From: Saprospiraceae bacterium
Lineage (GTDB): Bacteria > Bacteroidota > Bacteroidia > Chitinophagales > Saprospiraceae
Length of the DNA stretch: 10,669 nt
Direction: 5' to 3'
Assembly (NCBI GenBank): GCA_014379065.1
Contig: JACMMM010000264.1
Location: forward strand, 1 to 10,669
The notes below the pieces were generated by a model. It was given only the letters and a program-made list of their open reading frames with translations, did no database searches and was not told the DNA's origin. The position numbers and the translations under genes were made by a program. Positions 1 through 7,028 of the stretch are shown here, piece by piece (positions within the stretch are counted from its first letter, which is position 1; every line of letters starts with the position of its first letter).

Positions 1-680
1 ATGCTATCGCGTGAAAAGGCTACAAAGCAAGATTCAAAGAAAACATCGTCCTGCAAGCCGTTCGTTTTCAATGCTTTTTGTTGCCAGGCAGCAAAATCAG
101 CAAAGAGATACGGCCTGCCACTTTCTCCCGATCTTTGGTATAAAAAACCCGGCAACGCATCGTTCAACCAATTGAAATTTGGCTGGAAACCGCTTTCAGG
201 GCGACGTGAAAGCATCTGCAAAAAAGTGTCGCGCAAAGCGGTAGCATCGCGCCATGATTCCGCCAATTGGCCTTCCATTTTCAGATGGGGGAATGTCTCG
301 CACAAAGTGTTGCGGCGGGAAGCGAGCGCTTCCCCAAAGTAGCAGACAAGCCGTTTTTGCAACAGCCAATCTTTTGTTTCTTTGGCGGGCCGCACAGCCC
401 ATGCCAGCACCCAACCAGATTGGTCTTCAACCGTTTGCACTTTTATCCACGGTGTTTGGAACAGTTCTTCTCCAACGGCGATCTGTGTTTCAGATGGACC
501 TACTTCGCCGAGGTCGGTCAGGGCTTGGCCTTTTTGGAGCGTGGCTATTTCGCGGCTTTTTTCGCTGGGTTCGGCACGGAGCGATGTTTGCGCGGCATGG
601 ACAAAAAGTTGGGGTTCGGGGGTCTGACCTTTTTTGCAAAAGGAGAAAACGAGGAACAGGATTGGCAGGGAATATCTCAT
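1..680 (-). CDS. Exported SH3-domain protein, possible lipoprotein (partial, 3' end outside window)
   Basis: The reading frame starts at the ATG at 680 on the minus strand and stays open for 226 codons to the window edge, so the C-terminus is missing. Residues 1-15 are a short hydrophobic signal (MRYSLPILFLVFSFC) followed by KKG. This resembles a Bacteroidota lipoprotein signal with the lipid-bearing Cys at 15, but position -1 is Phe rather than Gly/Ala/Ser, so lipidation is uncertain. Residues about 26-98 read as a bacterial SH3 (SH3b) domain: a run of small strands with SLRAEPS, LQKGQALTDLG, TPWIKVQT and SGWVLAWAV. Such domains usually bind cell-wall or protein ligands in the envelope. Residues 99-226 are mostly helical, rich in Trp, Arg and Leu, and not assigned to any family. 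The gene diverges from the neighbour starting at 792. The exported SH3 call is fairly sure; the cellular role is unknown. Confidence 0.83.
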   Translation of the reverse strand, partial: MRYSLPILFLVFSFCKKGQTPEPQLFVHAAQTSLRAEPSEKSREIATLQKGQALTDLGEVGPSETQIAVGEELFQTPWIKVQTVEDQSGWVLAWAVRPAKETKDWLLQKRLVCYFGEALASRRNTLCETFPHLKMEGQLAESWRDATALRDTFLQMLSRRPESGFQPNFNWLNDALPGFLYQRSGESGRPYLFADFAAWQQKALKTNGLQDDVFFESCFVAFSRDS

Positions 681-728
681 AGTGTGCGGATTCTTTTATC
701 AATTTTTGGGCCTTATAAAAATCAGAAC

Positions 729-756
729 GGAATTTAGGGAAGTTCATTTTTTGCAA
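729..756 (-). promoter_or_regulatory. Possible Bacteroidota-type promoter for the SH3-domain gene
   Basis: The 111-base gap between the divergent starts at 680 and 792 must hold promoters for both genes. On the minus strand a TTG (756-754) is followed after 17 bases by TAAATTCC (736-729). This partly matches the Bacteroidota pattern of a -33 TTTG and a -7 TAnnTTTG. It would place transcription start about 40 bases before the ATG. The -7 box matches only four of the six fixed positions, so this is weak. I see no convincing matching pair for the plus-strand gene. Neither start codon has a Shine-Dalgarno sequence, which is usual in this phylum. Confidence 0.22.
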
Positions 757-791
757 CGCCGTACCTTCCCCCGGTTAAACCTTGCTAAGAC

Positions 792-3416
792 ATGAATCGC
801 ATTTTATTTTCCTTCCTCGCCTTCCTCTTTTTTTTCGTTCAAATCGCTCAATCTCAAATCATTGACAACTTCTCAGACGGCAATTTGGACCAAAATCCAA
901 CTTGGATCGGCGATACGTCCAAATTCCAAATCAGCTCCGGAGAATTACAACTCAATGCGATGGTGGCTGGCCAATCATCGCTTTTCGTAGCCGGTAATAT
1001 GCCCGACAGTACGGTTTGGGATTTTGAGGTCCGCCTCGCCTTCTCTCCTTCGGGCCAGAATTTTGTCCGTGTTTTTCTCCAATTGGATCAGATTGACCTG
1101 ACTATCGCCAACGGCTATTATATAGAAATGGGCGAAAACCTCAGCTTAGATCCTATCCGTTTTTTCAGGCAAGATGGTGCGACAAAAACTGAACTGGCCG
1201 TTGGACAACCCGGGCTTGCGGCTATATCCCCCAACCTCCGCATTCGTGTAAAGCGCACATCGTCTGGCGTTTGGACACTGGAAGCTGCTACGGTTGGTTT
1301 GGCTTTGCAACCACAATTTACCTTGACGGAAACAAGCTGGCCAGGAGGCACAAACCGTTTTTTTGGTGTGCAGTGTGTGTACACCATGACTAATGTAACC
1401 AGATTTTACTTCGACAACATCAATATCCGACCAGATGTGCCAGACACGCAACCACCATTGCTGCTCTCGGCAAAAGGCGACAGCGTAAAACAAGTAACCG
1501 TAGTCTTTGACGAGGATTTGGAATCAATTTCTGCGGAAAACCCAGCCAATTATTCCATAAACAACGGCATTGGACAGCCACTTTCGGCAGCACTTTCCGC
1601 CGACAAAAGAACGGTGGTATTGATCCTGCAAAACGCCCTTTCAACGGGCAGTTATACCCTTCAGACTTTGGGCCTGAAGGATGTGTTAGGAAATGTCAGC
1701 GCTGCACAAACCGCAGATTTTCAATTCATTAAAGTGGAAGTAGGGGAAGAATTTGACCTCCTTATTAACGAAATCATGGCCGACCCGACTCCAACACACG
1801 GTCTCCCGGAATTGGAATGGGTCGAAATTTACAACCGCTCCAACAAAGTTTTTGACCTCGCCAATTTCCGATTTGCCGACGGTAGCAGCAGTGCGCTCCC
1901 ACTTCCCAATTATGCGCTACAGCCCGGAGCGTATGCTGTACTCACAGCCAATGCCAATGTTGATACCCTTCAATTCTATGCTGTCAACAGCAACGTGCTG
2001 GGCATTGGAATCAGCAGCTTTGCCCTTAATAACGACGGCGACGTGCTCACGCTCAGCGATGCCTCGGGCAAAATTATTGATCGGGTGGCGTATGGGGTAG
2101 GCTGCAATGCTTCAACTTCCGATTATGAAGGTATTTCCCGGGAACGCATCAACCCCATGTTGCCTTGCCTCGGGCAGGAAAACTGGCAACCTTCTCCGCG
2201 TGATATAGGAGCGACCATGGGCTTTCAAAACGCATCTTTTTCTACTGCGGCGGACTTGACGGTTCCCAATCTCAACTTTGCTTACCCCGAATCACCCAGC
2301 TCCATTTTGCTTAGCTTCAGTAAAGGGCTCGACAGATCAGCGGCACAAAATCCTACAGCTTACCATTTTTCCCCGCTGCGCGGCATCTCCTCCGCTCAAC
2401 AACTGCCCGATGATCGCGCAAAAGTTAGGCTCACGCTCAACGAGCCTTTGGAATCTGGCGTTATTTATACCATCACGCTTAGCAATGGAGTGGGGGATTG
2501 CAGCGGAAACCTTGTTGCAAGCACAGACACGGCCTATGTTGGCTTGCCAGAAGAACCTGAATACCAAGATATTGTCTTGAGTGAAATTCTTTTCAACCCC
2601 AAATCGGGCGGTGCGCGGTACATTGAGTTTTATAATCGCAGCCAGAAAATATTCGATTGGTCGGAGTTCTTTTTGGCTGACACCTCCCCTGGAATAGCAA
2701 TCACCCAAAGACGACTTTTTCTGCCTGGAATTTATCATGTGTTCAGCACAAATCCCACCGATATTCGAAGCCGCTACCAAAATATTTACACGGGACGGGT
2801 GCTTTGCCAAAGCCTGCCTTCTCTCGACGACAACACCGATCTAATCAAATTATATTGGGCTGGAGGAAGTCCAAAGGTTACGATTGACTCTTTTTTTTAC
2901 CACCGTGAAATGCACAGTGCCCTGCTCACGACTTCCGAGAAGGAAGGCGTGGCCCTTGAACGCATACGAATAGACGGCCCCACGCAGTCTGCCAACAATT
3001 GGACCTCTGCCTCACCCCATATCACGGGTGAGCCCGGCACGCCTACCTTGCCAAATTCCCAATCGCTTCCAACAGCCAATCCTGCCGACGATGAGCTGAT
3101 TTCCATCCCAATTGCCCGGCTTTCACCAGATGACGGGGATGACCACGAAAATTTTCTTGAAATTTTCTACACCCTGCCAAAAGAAGGCTACGCCGCCAGT
3201 TTGTCCATTTTTGATTCGGATGGGAATTTGGTCAAAAGTTTGGTGCGACAAAACCTTATCGGCACAGAAGGCAGCTTTCGCTGGGACGGTGACACAGATG
3301 CGGGTGAAGGCGTGAAAGCCCGACCGGGTATCCACCTGCTTTACTTCGAGGTATTTAGCCCGGATGGCGATGTAAAGCGCGTGAAAAAAGCTGTGGCTTT
3401 GCTGGGGAAATTTTAG
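792..3416 (+). CDS. Secreted lamin-tail and Ig-like multidomain surface protein
   Basis: The product has 874 residues with a clear signal peptide (residues 1-21, cleavage likely after IAQS). Residues about 22-213 form a beta-rich region like a LamG/jelly-roll module (IIDNFSDG at the start, FYFDNINIRPD at the end). Residues about 218-312 are an SbsA-type Ig-like domain (TQPPLLLSA, VTVVFDEDLE, DVLGN). Residues about 323-435 are a lamin-tail domain (LLINEIMADPTP, LEWVEIYNRS, then a long strand-rich region ending IIDRVAYG). A second, more diverged Ig-like domain follows at about 487-583 (VGDCSGN), then a second lamin-tail-like domain at about 594-700 (VLSEILFNP, RYIEFYNRS). Residues about 772-872 resemble a FlgD-type Ig domain (GSFRWDGDTDAGEGV, PGIHLLYFEVF), with no obvious type IX sorting tail. 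Lamin-tail domains in bacterial exported proteins are thought to mediate binding or adhesion. No catalytic motif is visible. The start ATG precedes the signal peptide and lacks a Shine-Dalgarno sequence. A structural or adhesive role is inference. Confidence 0.9.
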   Translation: MNRILFSFLAFLFFFVQIAQSQIIDNFSDGNLDQNPTWIGDTSKFQISSGELQLNAMVAGQSSLFVAGNMPDSTVWDFEVRLAFSPSGQNFVRVFLQLDQIDLTIANGYYIEMGENLSLDPIRFFRQDGATKTELAVGQPGLAAISPNLRIRVKRTSSGVWTLEAATVGLALQPQFTLTETSWPGGTNRFFGVQCVYTMTNVTRFYFDNINIRPDVPDTQPPLLLSAKGDSVKQVTVVFDEDLESISAENPANYSINNGIGQPLSAALSADKRTVVLILQNALSTGSYTLQTLGLKDVLGNVSAAQTADFQFIKVEVGEEFDLLINEIMADPTPTHGLPELEWVEIYNRSNKVFDLANFRFADGSSSALPLPNYALQPGAYAVLTANANVDTLQFYAVNSNVLGIGISSFALNNDGDVLTLSDASGKIIDRVAYGVGCNASTSDYEGISRERINPMLPCLGQENWQPSPRDIGATMGFQNASFSTAADLTVPNLNFAYPESPSSILLSFSKGLDRSAAQNPTAYHFSPLRGISSAQQLPDDRAKVRLTLNEPLESGVIYTITLSNGVGDCSGNLVASTDTAYVGLPEEPEYQDIVLSEILFNPKSGGARYIEFYNRSQKIFDWSEFFLADTSPGIAITQRRLFLPGIYHVFSTNPTDIRSRYQNIYTGRVLCQSLPSLDDNTDLIKLYWAGGSPKVTIDSFFYHREMHSALLTTSEKEGVALERIRIDGPTQSANNWTSASPHITGEPGTPTLPNSQSLPTANPADDELISIPIARLSPDDGDDHENFLEIFYTLPKEGYAASLSIFDSDGNLVKSLVRQNLIGTEGSFRWDGDTDAGEGVKARPGIHLLYFEVFSPDGDVKRVKKAVALLGKF

Positions 3417-3431
3417 AAGTTTTTTGAGTAG

Positions 3432-3526
3432 GCAGATGGAACACGGATGACACGGATAAGACACGGATTTACACCGTTATACAAACAAAATCCGTGTCTT
3501 ATCCGTGTCATCCGTGTTCCATCTGC
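3432..3526. repeat. Perfect 39-bp inverted repeat, probable dispersed hairpin and bidirectional terminator
   Basis: Bases 3432-3470 and 3488-3526 are exact reverse complements, separated by a 17-base loop (3471-3487). A G-T pair and an A-T pair continue the stem by two positions outside. Each arm is itself a short tandem array: ACACGGAT occurs at 3441, 3450 and 3461 in the left arm and its complement at 3490, 3501 and 3510 in the right arm. The element fills almost all of the 114 bases between the convergent stop codons (3416 and 3531). It therefore probably ends transcription from both sides, although neither side has a long T-tract. From memory, ACACGGAT-type hairpins recur in intergenic gaps of many unrelated bacterial genomes. 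That suggests a dispersed REP-like element rather than a purpose-built terminator; this is inference. Confidence 0.9.
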
Positions 3527-3530
3527 TTCC

Positions 3531-6500
3531 TTACCCTTTCCAGTCCGGCCATCTTCCAGGTGTAGACGGTGCGCTGCCTTGTTCCAGTTCTTTCACGATG
3601 GCGTCCATTTCCCTGTCTATGGCTTTGAGCGCTTCCAGCACCGGGCCGAATTGTTTGACTGCGATGCGGTAGTTCTCTTCAAAAGTTTCTGTGGGTGCGC
3701 TAGTTGTGCTCCACATACTTCCTTCTATCAAGCCCACGCGGCCGTTGATAGAGGCTGTTGTTTCAAACTCGCGACGGGCGCGGGTTGGGTCGCCATTGAG
3801 TTGCAGGTTGAGGGCGTTCAGGCGGTTTTTAAGATCGTAGGTTTTTTTCAGCAAATCCTGAGCTGGTGCGGGCATCTCTTGGATGGCTGTCTGGATGTGG
3901 CCAAGATTGGTGCTCAGTTCGCTATGGATGTTGTTGGCGGCACTGACGCCTTTGCGGAGACGACTCACTTTTTTGCAAAAATCCAGGTAAGCCCGTTTGT
4001 CCGTAGCGGGTAAAGTGGCGTTGTTCAGCGATTGTACCCTGAAAGTTATTGGGCCGGACAATGGACTAAGTACGCCATCTTCATATTGCTGTAGGCTGAG
4101 GCTGTATTGGCCTGGAATGGCCAACTGGCCTTTTTCCGAGTCGCCAAAAAGTTGGTCGGGCGCAGGGGTGAAGCGCCCGGTCACTGGCGCCGGGGTGTTG
4201 TATCGGAAGTCCCAGGCCAGGCGTTTCAGCCCTTTGGTAGCCTCCGTTTTGATCTGGCGTACCACATCGCCCGCAGCATCCGTGATAGTAAACAGCAAAT
4301 ACGGTTCCGGCTGCTCGTCCTCCTTGCGCAGGGCCTCTATATCGGGGTAATACACCGCTTCCTTTTTCTCAAATTTGGCCTTTTCGGCTTCCTGGCGCTT
4401 GGCCTTGAGGGTTTTTACGTCATCCTTGAGCCAGTAAGTAAACACGGCCCCTACAGGCGGGTTGGGCGCGGCGTAATGGCTGCTGCCGAGGTGTCCTTTA
4501 TCCCGAAGACCCAGCGGCTGACTGGGGATAAACAACCAGGAATCCTTGACGGGAAATAGGCTGGCCGTTTTTTCAAAGGCTTCTGCTTTAAGGTTTCGCA
4601 GCGGGGTATAGTCGTCAAGCACATAAAAACCACGCCCGAAGGTGGCCAGTACGAGGTCGTTTTCGCGGCGTTGGATTTCGATGTCGCGCACGGCTACGGT
4701 AGGCAAACCTGATTTGAGTTGCACCCAGTTTTCGCCGCCATCTGGGCTGAAATAGACACCGAATTCAGTGCCGCAGAACAGCAAATTGCGATCCACATGA
4801 TCTTCGGCGATGGTGTAAACACTGCCGCGCTCGGGCAGCGTCGCCGCGATGGATTTCCAGGTTTTGCCGCCGTCACTGGTTTTCAACAGATAGGGTTTGA
4901 AATCGCCGTAACGGTGGTGGTTGAAGCACACATAAGCGGTGTTTTGGTCGAACTGCGATGCAATGACTTGATGGACGTAGGAACGCTCCGGCACACCGGG
5001 CAGTTTGTCCATTTTATCCCAGTGCGCTCCGCCGTCGCGGGTTTGCCAGAGCAATCCGTCGTCCGTGCCCACCCAGAGGAGATTGGCGTCGAGACTGCTT
5101 TCGGCGATGCTGGTGGTTTGGCCGAAAATATCGGTAGAACCGTTTTTGGCGATGGCGTCCACGCTCCACACCTTGCCCATGATCTCGAATTTGTTGCGGT
5201 CTTCACCCCGCGAAAGGTCGGGGCTGATGACCTTCCAGGAGTCGCCCCGGTCCTCGCTGCGAAACACCTTGCTGGCGCCGATGTAAAGCCGGGTCGGGAC
5301 GTGGCTGGAAATGGTGAGCGGCGCGTCCCAGTTCCAGCGCAGCGCCGGTTCATCCTCCCCGGCTTGTGGCTGGATAAACAAATTCTCGCCGCTTTTTCGG
5401 TCGAAACGCACCAGGCCGCCGTACTGGCTTTGGGCGTAGATAATGTCGGGATTGGTAGGATCTACCTGCGTCTCGAAGCCGTCGCCCGTGCTGGTGACGA
5501 ACCAGTCGGAATTCGGAATACCGTTGGTGCTGATATTGCGGCTGGGCCCGCCCAGGCTGAGATTATCCTGCGTGCCGCCATGGACATTGTAGAAAGGCAG
5601 GGCGTTGTCGGTGGACACTTTGTAAAACTGCGTGACGGGGAGGTTGTGCTTGAATTCCCATGTTTTGGCGAAATCCCAGGTCTCGTAAACGCCGCCGTCA
5701 CAGCCCACGCGGAGGTGGTCGGTATTGTCGGGGTCAATCCAGATGCAGTGATTGTCAATGTGTTTGTTCAGTTCGCCGAGGTTGCGCACCGTTTTGCCGC
5801 CGTCGTCGCTGACTTTGTAATAGGTGTCTGTGATAAAAATGCGCTCAGGATTTTTCGGGTCGCAAGTGAGTTCCTGATAATAATTGCCGCTGGTATAGGT
5901 GTCGCTCATTTTGTTCCAACTGGCGCCCCGGTCGGTGGAACGGTAGATGCCGCCTTTTTTGTCGCCAGCCTCTACTACAGCATAGACATAGTCGGGGTTT
6001 ACGGGTGAAACATCAATCCCGATGCGGCCCAGGTCGCCTTCAGGTAGCCCGCCTTCTAGCTTTTTCCAGCTGGCGCCGCCGTCAATAGATTTGAAAAGTG
6101 CCGATTCCGGCCCGCCACCGATGTAAGTAAACACCTTGCGCTGACGTTGGTGAAAGGCTGCATACAACACATTCGGATCGCGCGGGTCCATAACCAGATT
6201 GTTGCAACCCGTGTAATCGCTGACAGATTTGACACAGGTCCAAGACTCGCCGCCATTGGTGGATTTGTACACCCCACGCTCGCCGCCATCGCTCCAGACC
6301 GGGCCGTAGGCGGCCACGAAAACCGTGCTTGGGTTGCTGGGATCCACGACGATGTTGGCGATGTGCTCGGAGTTTTTCAAACCCATATTTTTCCAGGTCT
6401 TGCCGCCGTTTTCGCTTTTATAGACCCCGTCGCCATAGGCTACCGAGCGTTGGTTGTTGTTTTCGCCGCTGCCCACCCACACGACATTTGGGTTGCTGGG

Positions 6501-6824
6501 ATCAAGCACCACGCAACCAATGGAGTAGGAACCTTGCCCATCGAAGATTGGTGTATAAGTGGTGCCAGCGTTTATGGTTTTCCAAACGCCGCCAGAGGCA
6601 ACGGCCACGTAGTATTCTGCCTGATTGCGCGGGTTGACGGCGAAATCGCTGATGCGGCCGGAGGTGACTGCCGGGCCGAGGCTGCGGAATTTCAGGCCGT
6701 TGAAGGTGACAGGGTTGAGCAGGGCGGGTTTTTCAGGTTTTTTGTCTTTGGGTTCGTCCTTTTTTTGGGAAAAAAGCGGGGAGAGGCTCAGGAAAAGGAA
6801 GAAGAGTAGGAAAGGGTAGCGCAT
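3531..6824 (-). CDS. Exported sortilin-like BNR/Asp-box beta-propeller protein
   Basis: The product has 1,097 residues and a signal peptide at 1-19 (ending SPLFS, then QKKDEPKDKK, a lysine-rich mature start). Residues about 40-740 carry many Asp-box (S-x-D-G-G-x-T-W) repeats: SENGGKTW (near 137), STNGGESW (188), SIDGGASW (246), STDRGASW (296), SDDGGKT (339), SEDRGDSW (523), TRDGGAHW (595), TSDGGKTW (649) and SPDGGENW (693). They alternate with D-P-x-N-P segments, giving one or two seven- to ten-bladed propellers as in the Vps10/sortilin and sialidase-like groups. A Lys/Glu-rich helix follows at 805-838, then an Ig/FlgD-like domain at about 841-930 and a helical C-terminus (945-1085). Its length and order match a widespread Bacteroidota family often labelled glycosyl hydrolase or VPS10 domain protein. 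I see no sialidase catalytic set (no FRIP motif), so an enzyme activity should not be assumed. The ATG at 6824 is the only start that keeps the signal peptide. Confidence 0.92.
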   Translation of the reverse strand: MRYPFLLFFLFLSLSPLFSQKKDEPKDKKPEKPALLNPVTFNGLKFRSLGPAVTSGRISDFAVNPRNQAEYYVAVASGGVWKTINAGTTYTPIFDGQGSYSIGCVVLDPSNPNVVWVGSGENNNQRSVAYGDGVYKSENGGKTWKNMGLKNSEHIANIVVDPSNPSTVFVAAYGPVWSDGGERGVYKSTNGGESWTCVKSVSDYTGCNNLVMDPRDPNVLYAAFHQRQRKVFTYIGGGPESALFKSIDGGASWKKLEGGLPEGDLGRIGIDVSPVNPDYVYAVVEAGDKKGGIYRSTDRGASWNKMSDTYTSGNYYQELTCDPKNPERIFITDTYYKVSDDGGKTVRNLGELNKHIDNHCIWIDPDNTDHLRVGCDGGVYETWDFAKTWEFKHNLPVTQFYKVSTDNALPFYNVHGGTQDNLSLGGPSRNISTNGIPNSDWFVTSTGDGFETQVDPTNPDIIYAQSQYGGLVRFDRKSGENLFIQPQAGEDEPALRWNWDAPLTISSHVPTRLYIGASKVFRSEDRGDSWKVISPDLSRGEDRNKFEIMGKVWSVDAIAKNGSTDIFGQTTSIAESSLDANLLWVGTDDGLLWQTRDGGAHWDKMDKLPGVPERSYVHQVIASQFDQNTAYVCFNHHRYGDFKPYLLKTSDGGKTWKSIAATLPERGSVYTIAEDHVDRNLLFCGTEFGVYFSPDGGENWVQLKSGLPTVAVRDIEIQRRENDLVLATFGRGFYVLDDYTPLRNLKAEAFEKTASLFPVKDSWLFIPSQPLGLRDKGHLGSSHYAAPNPPVGAVFTYWLKDDVKTLKAKRQEAEKAKFEKKEAVYYPDIEALRKEDEQPEPYLLFTITDAAGDVVRQIKTEATKGLKRLAWDFRYNTPAPVTGRFTPAPDQLFGDSEKGQLAIPGQYSLSLQQYEDGVLSPLSGPITFRVQSLNNATLPATDKRAYLDFCKKVSRLRKGVSAANNIHSELSTNLGHIQTAIQEMPAPAQDLLKKTYDLKNRLNALNLQLNGDPTRARREFETTASINGRVGLIEGSMWSTTSAPTETFEENYRIAVKQFGPVLEALKAIDREMDAIVKELEQGSAPSTPGRWPDWKG

Positions 6825-6921
6825 GGTAAGGTGTTGTTACTGAACAAAGTGTGGCAATGTTACAGCATCTAGAGGATTCGTGCGCTGTGTAGATGAGGAT
6901 GGAAGATGAGAAATCTACAAA

Positions 6922-6944
6922 GGGTGGGGTAGGGGGAGTGGGGG
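6922..6944 (+). other. G-quadruplex motif in the gap between two minus-strand genes
   Basis: Four guanine runs of 3, 4, 5 and 5 bases are separated by loops of 1 (T), 2 (TA) and 3 (AGT) bases on the plus strand. This satisfies the standard G3+N1-7 rule with short loops. It sits 98 bases before the start at 6824 and 85 bases after the stop at 7029. Because both genes read leftward, the G-rich strand is the template strand and the transcript is C-rich. A small imperfect hairpin (TGTAGAT at 6888-6894 with ATCTACA at 6913-6919) lies just beside it. I see no canonical terminator (GC stem plus T-tract) or clear promoter in the rest of 6825-7028. A role in slowing transcription or replication is only a possibility. 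Confidence 0.5.
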
Positions 6945-7028
6945 TTGAAATTGGATGGCTGATGGTTGGTGAACGTATAGAAGTAAGCCTGTGCCGCGCA
7001 AGCACGCCCGCCTTATCCGATATGGGAT

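Noticed and set aside
254..737. Two overlapping plus-strand open frames of about 140-156 codons near the left edge
   Set aside because: They run opposite the SH3-domain gene, which has a signal peptide and clear domain logic. Their translations have no motif and one extends through the divergent intergenic region.
3441..3517. The ACACGGAT units as a CRISPR array
   Set aside because: The units are 8 bases with spacings of 1-3 bases and are inverted in the second half. There are no spacers of CRISPR length and no cas gene.
3432..3526. The paired inverted repeats as the terminal repeats of an insertion sequence
   Set aside because: Only 17 bases lie between them, so no transposase can be inside, and no target-site duplication is visible. 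It is better read as a hairpin element.
4719..6008. A 429-codon open frame on the plus strand opposite the BNR propeller gene
   Set aside because: It is the antisense shadow of a GC-rich repetitive coding region. It has no signal peptide, domain or coherent motif, while the minus strand encodes a full, well-recognised protein.
3531..6824. Annotation of the BNR protein as a sialidase or defined glycosidase
   Set aside because: Asp-boxes are structural repeats. I see no FRIP motif or the arginine triad of sialidases, so the catalytic name is not supported.
6981..7028. A GC-rich stretch after the SIR2-STAND stop as an intrinsic terminator
   Set aside because: The only stem (CGTGC/GCGCG) has a 2-base loop and a G-U pair, and it is not followed by a T-tract on the minus strand.
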